A program made the translations under genes and the position numbers. Source: Lewinellaceae bacterium (lineage in GTDB: Bacteria > Bacteroidota > Bacteroidia > Chitinophagales > Saprospiraceae). From it: a stretch of 37,037 nt of DNA. A model generated the notes under the pieces. That model did not search any database. It was not told the DNA's origin and was given only the letters and a program-made list of their open reading frames with translations. Location: positions 103,493-140,529 of the forward strand of contig CANHEE010000001.1 of the NCBI GenBank assembly GCA_947459655.1, read 5' to 3'. Shown one piece after another: positions 7,203-15,698 of this stretch (its first letter is position 1; every line of letters begins with the position of its first letter).

Positions 7203-9623
7203 CTAAAAAATGTCGGTGAATCTAGCAGGATCTGACTCTCTCATCATTTTGTAGATGTGTTCAAAAATGTCTTCCGCATTTGGCTTGGAGAAATAGTCAC
7301 CATCTGATCCGAAAGGAGGCCGATGCGCTGCCGCTGTTATGGTAAGTGGTGCGGCATCAAGTAACCTGTACCCGCCCTGCACCTCCAGTACCTGCTGCAT
7401 CATGAACGAGGTCGCTCCGCCGGGAACATCTTCATCCAGAAAAACAACCCTGCTGGTTTTTGCAAGCGATCGGCAAATGTCTCCACTCAGGTCAAATGGC
7501 AACAGTGTCTGCACGTCAATTAACTCGACAGAAATACCATACTGCTGAAGGAGTGTTACAGCTTCCTGAGCAATTCTAACACAGGAACCATAGGTCACCA
7601 GTGTGACATCAGATCCTTCCTGCAACACTTCAACTTTTCCCAGTTCAACGGTGTATTCTCCGATATTGTCAGGCAGTTGTTCTTTGAGACGGTAGGCATT
7701 TAGGGGTTCAACCACTATGCCCGGATCATCGCTTTGCAGTAGCGTGCAGTACATTCCTGCTGCCTGGGTAAAGTTCCGTGGAACGCAGATGTACATGCCG
7801 CGTAGGGAGTGAATCATCATACCCAGTGGTGATCCGGAGTGCCAGATTCCTTCAAGCCTGTGGCCCCGTGTTCGGATGATGGCAGGTGCCTGCTGCCTAC
7901 CCTTGGAGCGGTAACGGATGCAGGACACATCATCAGCGAGGAGTTCAAGACCATAGTAAAGATAGTCAAGATACTGGATTTCAGCAATGGGCTTCAGCCC
8001 TCTCATTGACATGCCTAATGCCTGTCCCATGATTGTCAACTCGCGTATTCCTACATCGAAGATCCTGTCTTCTCCGTATTTTTCCTGCAAGCCCATAAAT
8101 CCCTGGTTAACATCGCCGATTTTGCCTACATCTTCACCAAAGGCATAGGTTTCGGGATATTTTTCAAAAGCTTTTTCAAAAAATTTATTGATGACTTCAT
8201 ATCCACTTTTGGCCGGACTATCCGATGAAAATGATGCCGGAATATGCGCAACTTTCATAGCACTTTTTGGTGAATTGCTGTACAATTCGGAGTGATACCA
8301 GTCGTCTGCTTTAGTCAGGATATTGTTGTACCAATCCTTGAGTGGCTTTGCTTCTGACTTGTTTCCAATCCTGAATAGAGTTGTCCTGACGTTTTTGGTC
8401 ACTTCACTTAGGTGCGGATCAATCAAGGCTTTAAGTGCCTTTTTTTGGTCATCAACAAAGGTTTGTATATCAGATTGCCGGCTAATCGCCTCGTAGATTT
8501 CCAGCACTTCATTCAGATAGCTCTGTGCTTGTCCGTGAAAATTAGACCAGGCTTTTTTTCTTCCCTCACGGGCATGGTTTCTGGCCTCCAGTTCAATCTG
8601 CTCCAATTCGGCATCATCGGCAATCCCGCGGGTGATGATGTATTCCTTTAGTTTGACAATGCAGTCGTGCGTCTTTTCAAATTCCAGTCGCTCGGCGTTT
8701 TTGTATCGCTCATGAGAGCCTGATGTGGAGTGACCCTGAGGTTGTGTTACTTCTGTAACGTGAATCAGGCTTGGAATATGTGTTTTTCTGGTTTTGCTGA
8801 CGGCCTTTTCGAAAACTTCACTCATTTCATCATAATCCCAGCCCCTGGCAACATAAATATCTACCCCGGGTCCGTTTTCATCAGAGTTGAAACCCTCCAA
8901 AACCTTCGAGATGGAACCTTTGGTTGTCTGGAATTTGGTCGGAACAGAGATACCATATCCATCGTCCCAAACGAAGGTCACCAACGGAACTTGCAGTACG
9001 CCCGCGGCATTGATGGTTTCCCAGAAATGTCCCTCAGAGGTACTTGCATCCCCGATGGTTGCAAAAACTACTTCATTTCCTGCGTTTGAAAATCCGGTAT
9101 TTTCTGCCAGTGTCTTATGCTGGCGGTATTTTTTGGAGGCCAGTGCAAGTCCGAGCGCCCGCGGCATCTGTCCGGCGGTATTGGAATTGTCTGCAGACAC
9201 GTTAAACGATGTTTTATGATTTGTCCATTCGCCGGTCTTGTGGTCAACTGTTGGTGTGCTGAAGTGGTTATTCATCTGACGACCTCCTGAGAAAGGATCG
9301 TTTTCCGGGTCGGCATACAGCTGGGCGAAAAAATCTTCAATGGTGGATAGCCCTTTGGCAAACATAAAAGTCTGATCACGATAATAGCCAGAACGCCAGT
9401 CTCCAGGCTTGAAATTTCTTGCCATGATGATCTGCGGCAATTCTTTTCCGTCTCCGACGATTCCAAATTTGGCTTTTCCGGTCAGAACTTCTTTTCTGGC
9501 AATTACACTCGCCTCCCTACTCATTACGCACAGCCAGTAATCTTGCAACAACTGATTTTTCAGTGATTTATCTGCTTTCTTAGTTTTGGCTGGGGAAATC
9601 CTGGTTGAAGTTATTTCAGTCAT
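7203..9623 (-). CDS. 2-oxoacid dehydrogenase E1, alpha and beta subunits fused
   Basis: Thiamine diphosphate-dependent decarboxylating component of a 2-oxoacid dehydrogenase complex (branched-chain oxoacid or pyruvate type), passing an acyl group to lipoyl-E2. The 806 residues hold an E1-alpha half (about 25-400) and an E1-beta half (about 455-806). The alpha half has the cofactor motif GDASTSEGHFWE (191-202) running to VWDDGYGIS (218-226), where the usual NN is DD. It also has the GHSTSGSHERY loop (297-307), as in the branched-chain enzyme's HSTSDD loop. The beta half has AFGEDVGKIGDVNQGF (494-509), DVGIRE, and RTRGHRLEGIWHSGSP. Fused E1 proteins of this size are common in Bacteroidota. No E2 or E3 gene is in the window, so the substrate cannot be fixed. 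A -7 box lies at 9736-9743. Confidence 0.9.
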   Translation of the reverse strand: MTEITSTRISPAKTKKADKSLKNQLLQDYWLCVMSREASVIARKEVLTGKAKFGIVGDGKELPQIIMARNFKPGDWRSGYYRDQTFMFAKGLSTIEDFFAQLYADPENDPFSGGRQMNNHFSTPTVDHKTGEWTNHKTSFNVSADNSNTAGQMPRALGLALASKKYRQHKTLAENTGFSNAGNEVVFATIGDASTSEGHFWETINAAGVLQVPLVTFVWDDGYGISVPTKFQTTKGSISKVLEGFNSDENGPGVDIYVARGWDYDEMSEVFEKAVSKTRKTHIPSLIHVTEVTQPQGHSTSGSHERYKNAERLEFEKTHDCIVKLKEYIITRGIADDAELEQIELEARNHAREGRKKAWSNFHGQAQSYLNEVLEIYEAISRQSDIQTFVDDQKKALKALIDPHLSEVTKNVRTTLFRIGNKSEAKPLKDWYNNILTKADDWYHSELYSNSPKSAMKVAHIPASFSSDSPAKSGYEVINKFFEKAFEKYPETYAFGEDVGKIGDVNQGFMGLQEKYGEDRIFDVGIRELTIMGQALGMSMRGLKPIAEIQYLDYLYYGLELLADDVSCIRYRSKGRQQAPAIIRTRGHRLEGIWHSGSPLGMMIHSLRGMYICVPRNFTQAAGMYCTLLQSDDPGIVVEPLNAYRLKEQLPDNIGEYTVELGKVEVLQEGSDVTLVTYGSCVRIAQEAVTLLQQYGISVELIDVQTLLPFDLSGDICRSLAKTSRVVFLDEDVPGGATSFMMQQVLEVQGGYRLLDAAPLTITAAAHRPPFGSDGDYFSKPNAEDIFEHIYKMMRESDPARFTDIF

Positions 9624-9735
9624 TAGTTAAGGTAGATAGTTATGAAATAATTCTGAGTGAGCATGCACAGACGGGATGGTTTTTACCCGAAAAAACACCT
9701 ATTGAGCGAAGGCGAATAGTGCCCTAATTGTGCCG

Positions 9736-9743
9736 CAAAGGTA
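9736..9743 (-). promoter_or_regulatory. -7 promoter box for the E1 gene
   Basis: TACCTTTG on the minus strand, a full TAnnTTTG match within the 240-bp divergent region shared with dtd. The predicted leader to the ATG at 9623 is about 109 bases. A T-rich stretch lies upstream but no clear TTG at the standard spacing. Confidence 0.5.
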
Positions 9744-9863
9744 AGCCTTTTTCTCAAAAAAAAGGGAATTATTACCGCCACTACTTTTCCGCCAATCGTT
9801 TTATCTGCCGGAATAATTGTTAATATTGCACTCTAAATGTCTAGTTTTGAACTAAAATCTGCG

Positions 9864-10316
9864 ATGAGGGTAGTTATACAAAGGGTAAAAGAGGCTTCAG
9901 TCAGTATTTCTGGGAAAGTCAAAGCGGCAATCGGACCTGGGATGCTGATACTGCTGGGAATTGAGGAAGCCGATACCGAAGATGATATTTCATGGTTGTG
10001 TAACAAGATTTTCAACCTGAGAATTTTTTCGGATGGGTCTGGAGCCATGAATCTGTCGCTGCAGGACAGCAAAGGAGAAATCCTCGTTATCAGCCAGTTT
10101 ACTTTGTTTGCAAGTACACGAAAGGGCAACCGACCCTCATTTTTGCGATCAGCAAAACCCATCATCGCGATTCCGCTTTACGAGAATTTTTTATTGCAAC
10201 TTGGTCAGACCATAGGAATGGAGATAAAATCCGGAGAATTTGGAGCCGATATGCAGGTTTCGCTACTGAACGATGGTCCTGTGACTATTCTTATCGACAC
10301 AAAAACCAAGGAATAG
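9864..10316 (+). CDS. dtd: D-aminoacyl-tRNA deacylase
   Basis: Hydrolyses D-amino acids (and glycine) wrongly attached to tRNA, a chirality proofreading step in translation. Starting at MRVVIQRVKEASVSI the product is 150 residues, the standard length, and shows both family active-site motifs: SQFTLFA (about residues 77-83) and the NxGPVT motif as NDGPVTI near the C-terminus. The frame is open nine codons further to 9837, but MRVV is the near-universal DTD N-terminus, so 9864 is chosen. A TAATATTG sequence (9831-9838), one mismatch from TAnnTTTG, may be its promoter. It is convergent with the lipoprotein gene, only 9 bases apart. Confidence 0.95.
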   Translation: MRVVIQRVKEASVSISGKVKAAIGPGMLILLGIEEADTEDDISWLCNKIFNLRIFSDGSGAMNLSLQDSKGEILVISQFTLFASTRKGNRPSFLRSAKPIIAIPLYENFLLQLGQTIGMEIKSGEFGADMQVSLLNDGPVTILIDTKTKE

Positions 10317-10325
10317 AGCGGGTCG

Positions 10326-10889
10326 TTATTTTTTCTTCTTCAGCACTGCCCTCTGAACATTTTTTACCGAAAAAGATTTTACCACCGGGATATCCTCTCC
10401 TTCATATTTTACGCCACCACTTGTGCCGGATGGTGTTGACGAACCGGCAATAATTTCGAAATACATTACATCAGTCTTCTTTTCAAATGTGCTGAGAAGC
10501 TGCGTTCCATTGACCTCAAACCAGCAGTATAGTTTGTTTCCAATAAAATATTCCTCCATCAAGATACCATTCATTTCATCGTTTACATACAACCCTTTCG
10601 ATGGATCTTTCACGATGAGTTGATAGGGCCGTCTGCCGGACTTTTTGTCTTCACCGTAAATCAGAGCAAAATGAAATCTATTGTCTGAGCTGTCAACACG
10701 GTAAATTTCAACCTCCATCGGCAGATGCTGTACCTCGCCTTTCTGCGTGAATATTTTTAATTCTCCCTCCCAGTTACCTGACCAGCTCTGCGGAAATCCG
10801 CAGTCTTCTACTTTTGTGTCTTTTTTAATTGCGGCGCATGAACCAGTCAAAATAGCGATGAGCAGCAGCAAAGGAATAAACCTCAACAT
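10326..10889 (-). CDS. Lipoprotein of unknown function, divergent from MarR gene
   Basis: Not recognised as a named family. From the ATG at 10889 the product has 187 residues: a signal peptide with lipobox LTGSC (Cys18), then a polar, beta-rich domain (for example SGNWEGELKIFTQKG and RFHFALIYGEDKK), and a basic tail ending AVLKKKK. The reading frame extends to a TTG at 10907, but that codon is part of the TATATTTG promoter box (10905-10912, minus), so the ATG is the better start, with a leader of about 12 bases. It is divergent from the marR-type gene across only 71 bases, so control by that regulator is likely. A dyad at 10903-10917 overlaps the promoter. Confidence 0.78.
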   Translation of the reverse strand: MLRFIPLLLLIAILTGSCAAIKKDTKVEDCGFPQSWSGNWEGELKIFTQKGEVQHLPMEVEIYRVDSSDNRFHFALIYGEDKKSGRRPYQLIVKDPSKGLYVNDEMNGILMEEYFIGNKLYCWFEVNGTQLLSTFEKKTDVMYFEIIAGSSTPSGTSGGVKYEGEDIPVVKSFSVKNVQRAVLKKKK

Positions 10890-10902
10890 CTTGTCTGTTT
10901 TC

Positions 10903-10917
10903 AGCAAATATATTGCT
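10903..10917. promoter_or_regulatory. Inverted repeat, candidate MarR operator
   Basis: AGCAA-ATATA-TTGCT is a 15-base dyad in the 71-bp gap between the divergent lipoprotein and marR-type genes. It covers the lipoprotein's -7 box (10905-10912, minus) and the TTG of the marR -33 (10913-10915). A dimeric regulator bound here would block both promoters. The dyad is seen directly; binding is inferred. Confidence 0.5.
10905..10912 (-). promoter_or_regulatory. -7 promoter box for the lipoprotein gene
   Basis: TATATTTG on the minus strand, a full TAnnTTTG match, 15 bases before the ATG at 10889. Confidence 0.5.
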
Positions 10918-10944
10918 TTTTAACCTTCAATAGTAGTAAATTTG
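10912..10944 (+). promoter_or_regulatory. Promoter for the marR-type gene
   Basis: ATTG (10912-10915), 21 bases, then TAAATTTG (10937-10944). The predicted transcript starts about 13 bases before the ATG at 10961. Confidence 0.6.
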
Positions 10945-10960
10945 GCCTAAATAGACCGAT

Positions 10961-11413
10961 ATGAGAATCGAGGAAGCTTTACAGACAGATAAATTCAGAG
11001 ACGAACGGCACAAAGGAGTGTTGAACCTTTTGTACACTGCGTACTGGATGAAAATGCAAATTTCAACTGTGCTGAAAGAGTACGGGATTACCGTCGAGCA
11101 GTTTAATGTACTAAGAATTCTGCGCGGTTCTTTGCCAAAAAACCTTTGCGTAAAGGAAATCGGTTCGCGGATGATTGAGAAGAGTTCAAATGTGCCCAGG
11201 ATTCTGGAACGGTTACAGCGGGACGGATTGGTCGAGCGTACTCCCTCTGAGACCGACCGCCGCGAAAGTGTTTCGGTCATTACCGAAAAAGCCATGGAGA
11301 TTTTGAAGCAACTGGATCAGAAAGTAATTGAGAAGGAGAATGAATTTATGCCAGTCACAGCAGAGGAGGCAGCATTTTTCAATTCCATTTTGGATAAAAT
11401 CAGAAAAGCCTGA
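10961..11413 (+). CDS. MarR-family transcriptional regulator
   Basis: Dimeric winged-helix DNA-binding protein; MarR members usually repress themselves and a divergent neighbour and are released by a small ligand or oxidant. The 150-residue length fits the family. The winged helix spans about residues 45-110: the recognition region is VKEIGSRMIEKSSNVPRILERLQRDGLVER, followed by the wing with the hallmark DRR (SETDRRESVSVIT). Long helices at both ends form the dimer interface. It has one Cys (Cys64, in LCVKEIG), so an oxidation switch is possible but unproven. Its promoter overlaps that of the divergent lipoprotein gene, the most obvious target. It converges with the lpxH-type gene with only 3 bases between stops. 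Confidence 0.9.
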   Translation: MRIEEALQTDKFRDERHKGVLNLLYTAYWMKMQISTVLKEYGITVEQFNVLRILRGSLPKNLCVKEIGSRMIEKSSNVPRILERLQRDGLVERTPSETDRRESVSVITEKAMEILKQLDQKVIEKENEFMPVTAEEAAFFNSILDKIRKA

Positions 11414-11416
11414 TTG

Positions 11417-12184
11417 TCAGGAATAATGTACATTAAAACTGTCGGATTCGAAGAATGAAATCTGCACATCGTTTCCGTCAAAACTCGCAAATGAGTTGGC
11501 ATACATCCACTCGCCGAGATTGATGTATCTGCTTTTGCCGTTGGCAAGCATAAAATCCACAGGAAGATGTCGATGGCCGCAGATAAAATAGTCGATATGT
11601 GGCTTTCTCAAACTCTCCTCTTCTGCAAAAATCACGATTCTTTCCTTTTCTTTTCCCTGCCAGTTTATTTCCCTCGGCTGTGCATTTCTGCTTACGCCCG
11701 AGGAACGCAGCATCAGGTTTAGTCCAAAATTCGGATGAAAACGCTCAAAAAGCCATTGACAGGTTTTGTTAGAAAATACAGTTTTTATGAATTTGTATCC
11801 GTAGTCGCCCGGACCGACACCATCGCCATGCCCTATCCAGAAATTTTTTCCGTGGATATTTATCTCAATGTGTTCACGGTAGATGGGAATCCCCATTTCG
11901 TCTTCGAAATAGTGAAACATCCACATATCGTGATTGCCGGTAAAGAAGAAAATGGGTAGATTGCTATCCCTGAGCTCAGCCAGTTTACCCATGATTCTGG
12001 AAAACCCTTTTGGAATCACCCTTTTGTACTCAAAAAAATAGTCAAAAACGTCACCGACAAGGTACAATGCTTCGGCATCATCTTTAATGCTGTCCAACCA
12101 GCGGCAAATCTGTTTTTCCCGCTCAACGGAACTCAGGCGGGCATCGATTCCCAGATGAAAATCTGAAGCAAAGTAGGTCTTCAT
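11417..12184 (-). CDS. lpxH: UDP-2,3-diacylglucosamine diphosphatase family (LpxH-like)
   Basis: LpxH cleaves UDP-2,3-diacylglucosamine to lipid X and UMP in lipid A synthesis, on the inner face of the cytoplasmic membrane. The 255-residue product has the full calcineurin-like metallophosphatase set: SDFHLG (7-12), GDVFD (44-48), GNHDMWMF (93-100), GHGDG (118-122) and GHRH near residue 203. These supply the two-metal ligands. GNHD followed by an aromatic and the long insert WLFERFHPNFGLNL are typical of LpxH-like proteins in Bacteroidota. It is the last gene of the minus-strand cluster from 15545 downward and starts 18 bases after the preceding lipoprotein stop. A related LpxH2-type phosphatase with another substrate cannot be excluded. 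Confidence 0.82.
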   Translation of the reverse strand: MKTYFASDFHLGIDARLSSVEREKQICRWLDSIKDDAEALYLVGDVFDYFFEYKRVIPKGFSRIMGKLAELRDSNLPIFFFTGNHDMWMFHYFEDEMGIPIYREHIEINIHGKNFWIGHGDGVGPGDYGYKFIKTVFSNKTCQWLFERFHPNFGLNLMLRSSGVSRNAQPREINWQGKEKERIVIFAEEESLRKPHIDYFICGHRHLPVDFMLANGKSRYINLGEWMYANSFASFDGNDVQISFFESDSFNVHYS

Positions 12185-12202
12185 TGATTTTTGTGGCGCT
12201 GA

Positions 12203-12652
12203 TTATTGTTGAATTTTCGAAAATCTGTTCGGCGCAATGTAGTATATCAGGTACCACTCGTTATCGCTTAGGCGGGCAAAACGACGTTCAATGGCGTAGC
12301 TGTTGTCGCTTTTGTAAATGCGTTCCACAATCATACGGTCTCCAAGAGTCTGAATACTTTGTGTAAACTCACCTTTACTGAAATCGACAGGCTGATGGTA
12401 TTTCCAGATATCAGCAGTGAAATAAAAATCTTTATCAACCAGTGTAGCGCTGTCTACATCGGTGGGCAAACCCTGAAGGGGAAAGCGGATATGATTGTAC
12501 TGGAATGTAGAATCAGCGTGAAACCTGTTGTAAAAAGTTCGGAACTCCTCGGTCATCGCAGACATCTCTGCAGTAGTTTCCTGGGAAGCTTTCTTTTTGC
12601 AGGAACCAAGCGCGAACAATAGCATTGCGGCGAAAAAAATGGGCTTAGTCAT
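12203..12652 (-). CDS. Small lipoprotein, resembles DUF4348
   Basis: A 149-residue secreted protein with signal peptide and lipobox ALGSC (Cys18), followed by KKKAS. The mature part has the phrase FHADSTFQYNHIRFPLQG and later DNEWYLIYYI, which reminds me of the Bacteroidota DUF4348 family; I could not verify this. Function is unknown. The basic KKK after the lipidated Cys does not match the acidic surface-export signal, so it probably stays on the periplasmic side. It sits between the rhodanese gene (14-base gap) and the lpxH-type gene (18-base gap) and is likely co-transcribed with them. Confidence 0.7.
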   Translation of the reverse strand: MTKPIFFAAMLLFALGSCKKKASQETTAEMSAMTEEFRTFYNRFHADSTFQYNHIRFPLQGLPTDVDSATLVDKDFYFTADIWKYHQPVDFSKGEFTQSIQTLGDRMIVERIYKSDNSYAIERRFARLSDNEWYLIYYIAPNRFSKIQQ

Positions 12653-12666
12653 GTGTTTTTGCGCTA

Positions 12667-12969
12667 TTATCTTCCAAATTTGTCAATCCAATCCAGAATT
12701 CCGCCTTCTACATTTCTCACATTGGTGAAGCCTGCCTGTTGAAATAGCATCTGGGCCATAGCACTTCTTTTTCCGCTTCTGCAATGAATGATGATTTCAT
12801 CATCGCGGTGCTGCTCAAATTCCCCAATCTTGTCGACTACTGTACCCAGGGGAATAAGTTGCGCTCCCAGATTGAATTCTTCAAACTCATGTGGTTCGCG
12901 GACGTCAATGAATACAAACTGCTCTCCTGCATCCAGGCGCTGTTTCAATTCTGTCACTGTAATATCCAT
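12667..12969 (-). CDS. Single-domain rhodanese-like protein
   Basis: Rhodanese domains carry sulfur as a persulfide on an active-site Cys; single-domain cytosolic ones supply sulfur or act in redox reactions. The 100-residue product is one complete domain: ITVTELKQRLDAGEQFVFIDVREPHEFE at the start, then the active-site loop HCRSGKRS with Cys63, and the ending VRNVEGGILDWIDKFGR. It has no signal peptide and is probably cytosolic (GlpE/PspE-like). It lies 14 bases after the T9SS substrate stop and 14 bases before the next lipoprotein, so it is probably part of the same transcript. No neighbour reveals a sulfur acceptor. Confidence 0.92.
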   Translation of the reverse strand: MDITVTELKQRLDAGEQFVFIDVREPHEFEEFNLGAQLIPLGTVVDKIGEFEQHRDDEIIIHCRSGKRSAMAQMLFQQAGFTNVRNVEGGILDWIDKFGR

Positions 12970-12983
12970 ATTTGCTATATTGA

Positions 12984-15545
12984 TTATTTTATGATTGAAA
13001 TCTTGTGGTGACTCAATTGTACTCCGCTCTCACTCTGTAGTTTCAGGATGTAGGTACCGCTTTCGAGGTTTTCAACGCCAATGATTCCAGTGGCATTTCC
13101 CTTTTCACGGCTTCTTCCGGAAACATCGAATATTTCGTATGAAAATCCAGTCGTTCCGAAACCGTCCATTACGATGTTCAGGTATTCTGCTGAAGGATTC
13201 GGAAATACCTTGATCGTCCGGTTGTTTGGCTCTACCGCTGAAAGCACCTTAGAGGCTTCACTGCTGAGTTTCGGTCTGATCATGACCGCACCTTTTGACC
13301 CAGTAAGTGGCTGCCAGGTACCTGTGGTATTTTTGAAATTGTTTGGCATGGCGTCCGGACTGTTTTTGTCATAGCCCACAACAAATGGTTCCACTCCTGT
13401 GGTTACCTGTTGCCAACCCACATAGAAATCTCCCTTTGGAATGTACAATGCCTGTGGTTTTCCAAAAATATCGGTCAGCGTGTACTGCGTAAAACCCTGT
13501 AGTTTGTTTTCGTACCTGTCCGGATAGTCAGGTCGTAAAAACAATTTTTCATAGGCAGGTGTACCGCTTAGTGCGCCAACAAATACGCGGAGGTTAAACC
13601 TCATATCGCTGATGTCTTTGTTGAAATGTGGGAAGTGGATACTGACGGCCCGCAGGCTGTCATCTACATTCGCCCGGAATTTTACCTGAAGCTGCGACTC
13701 GGTTCCCTGAGTGGTAATAACGCTTTCCGCGGTTCCATCATCATATGCAAAGTAGTTGCTGCAAATTGTAGTCCTGCTCACCTGATCATTTCGGGTGATG
13801 GAGGCTCCGTAATCTTTATTTTGTTCTTTCGGAAGGTCGAACGACAAACGCGTGGTAAACTCAAGCTCATCAGCAGATGCAGGTATTTTCATCAGATTAC
13901 TGAAAAGATCACTTTTCGGACTGGCGCTGATGTCAATGACCTGATTGATGTGTTTCATTGGCTGGATATTCAGGAAGCTGGCCGTGAAATAGGAGTAGTT
14001 GCTGACCAGTTTTGTACCCGTTTTTACCTCATACAATTCCGCACCCGAATCAGTTATATTCTGGTCGTTTGAAAAATGGCTGAAGACATCAATGGGCAGC
14101 ATTGCTCTGAGCTCCTGGTCTTCAAAACCTTTGATGTGCTTCCATGGCGCGGCGCTGTAGTTTTTCAGCAATGAACCCGGAATGCGGGTAAAGGCCAGAT
14201 CATTGAATCCGTTCGGATCGCCGTTCGTATTCTGTGGATTGTCTTTTGATATGCGAACATAGTCCAGGTTCCAGACATCATTAATTCCCGTTCTGCTGCC
14301 CAAGGCCCTGAAGCGGAACTGAAAACCCGGATAAAGGTAATTGTCATCTATTGTAGTGCTGTATTGCTTAAAGTTGGGAGCAGCCTCGCCAACGGCATAG
14401 AAGCGATCTGTGCTGATGGATTTCACCTCTGTCCATTTGTTGTCGGGACTCTTGAATTCGAGGATAAAGCGGTCTGCTATGTCAGGTGAAAAGCCAAGTC
14501 CCTTTGGCTGCGCATAAAAACTCAGGTAGAGGGGAACGTTGTTTTTAGTCAGATTAAGGTAGGTAGATGTGAGTACATCCGAAATACCAAATCCGTTTCC
14601 ATATGGACTTCCGGTGTAGTTCAGTCCGTCAAATGTAGCCATTCCGACAGATGGCGGGTTGGTGGCCATGGTCGCATTCACGAAAACCCTGTCATCGAGC
14701 CATTTTCTTGGATCAGGATAGGGGCCGGTGTAAGAAAAGTCATCCATAAACAATTCGCTTTCATTAATACTTAGGGTATCCTGAAGTACTTTGACAGGGA
14801 AAAGGAAGTTGTCGCACACTTGGTTTTCGTCGCAAAGGGTCAGGCAGGTGGTACTATCGACGCCGCCCAGCCGCGAGGCTTTGTAATAGACACAGGTATC
14901 CAAATTAGAATACGCTTTTCTTTTGATCAATGATATACTTTCTCCGAGACAATCTGCAATGACAGAGGAAGTCAGAGCCCCGGTAAGGCCTAGTATTGAT
15001 GCACAGAGAACGGTATCTTTTTCTGCCCTCAGAGATGTGAGCGGCATAATGTGGTTAATGTTTTTTCGCTTTACAATGACCCAGTAGCAGAGTGTATCCG
15101 GTTTTTTCCGCGCATCGACAAATTTCAGTACTATCTGAAGAGTATCTTTTCCAAGTGTAATTCCGGACTGCGATTTGTACTGGAAAGTATTTGTTTTTGC
15201 AGGCCTATTGAATTTATAGACAGGCTTCGCTGTTCCGAATTTCAAGCTGTTATCTCCAAGGTAGAGTGTATCCAGGGAAAGTCCTGAAGTATCTGTTTCA
15301 ATGAGGAGAGAATCACCTGAAACGACGTAAAGAGTATCGGCAAATGATTTCAATCCACGGTCGCCGGCCTTGATGTTGCGCACCGGTTCATTGACTTTTT
15401 TCAGTATTTCGGCCAGTTCTGTCTGCTCCTTACGGGTGTACTCCTGCAAAACCGGATTGGACTCAAGCGGCAGTTCCACAATCCGCTGTCCAAAGACGCA
15501 TTGGCCAAGCATCAACAATGAAAAAAGAGTAATGTAAATGCGCAT
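12984..15545 (-). CDS. Secreted protein with type IX secretion C-terminal sorting domain
   Basis: Large cargo of the type IX secretion system, expected on the cell surface or released. The product has about 853 residues from the ATG at 15545 (the frame opens three codons earlier). A signal peptide (RIYITLFSLLMLGQCVFGQ) is followed by a long beta-rich region. A Cys-rich segment lies near residues 185-250, and DDFSYTGPYPDPRKW with ATFDGLNYTGSPYG near 270-320 recurs in Bacteroidota surface proteins. The last 75 residues are a type A sorting domain: IKVFPNPSAEYLNI, YEIFDVSGR, LESGTYILKL and a C-terminal KISIIK. I see no enzyme motif, so it may be adhesive or structural. No other T9SS gene is clearly present, although the OmpA-like protein at 32037-34550 resembles PorE. 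Confidence 0.88.
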   Translation of the reverse strand: MRIYITLFSLLMLGQCVFGQRIVELPLESNPVLQEYTRKEQTELAEILKKVNEPVRNIKAGDRGLKSFADTLYVVSGDSLLIETDTSGLSLDTLYLGDNSLKFGTAKPVYKFNRPAKTNTFQYKSQSGITLGKDTLQIVLKFVDARKKPDTLCYWVIVKRKNINHIMPLTSLRAEKDTVLCASILGLTGALTSSVIADCLGESISLIKRKAYSNLDTCVYYKASRLGGVDSTTCLTLCDENQVCDNFLFPVKVLQDTLSINESELFMDDFSYTGPYPDPRKWLDDRVFVNATMATNPPSVGMATFDGLNYTGSPYGNGFGISDVLTSTYLNLTKNNVPLYLSFYAQPKGLGFSPDIADRFILEFKSPDNKWTEVKSISTDRFYAVGEAAPNFKQYSTTIDDNYLYPGFQFRFRALGSRTGINDVWNLDYVRISKDNPQNTNGDPNGFNDLAFTRIPGSLLKNYSAAPWKHIKGFEDQELRAMLPIDVFSHFSNDQNITDSGAELYEVKTGTKLVSNYSYFTASFLNIQPMKHINQVIDISASPKSDLFSNLMKIPASADELEFTTRLSFDLPKEQNKDYGASITRNDQVSRTTICSNYFAYDDGTAESVITTQGTESQLQVKFRANVDDSLRAVSIHFPHFNKDISDMRFNLRVFVGALSGTPAYEKLFLRPDYPDRYENKLQGFTQYTLTDIFGKPQALYIPKGDFYVGWQQVTTGVEPFVVGYDKNSPDAMPNNFKNTTGTWQPLTGSKGAVMIRPKLSSEASKVLSAVEPNNRTIKVFPNPSAEYLNIVMDGFGTTGFSYEIFDVSGRSREKGNATGIIGVENLESGTYILKLQSESGVQLSHHKISIIK

Positions 15546-15698
15546 TATCAACAATTATTAGTCGGAAAAGAAGTCTGAATCCACAACCTTTCACACCATA
15601 TGGCAATCGCTGTGAATCAGGTCGTCTGTAGTTAACGAATTTATGCAGAATTTGTTATCGCCAGAAAAACCTTAACTAGGCCGGTTTGGGTCAGGGTT

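Noticed and set aside
10889-10907. TTG start giving the lipoprotein six extra residues
   Set aside because: The TTG lies in the TATATTTG promoter box; the ATG at 10889 gives a normal lipoprotein signal peptide.
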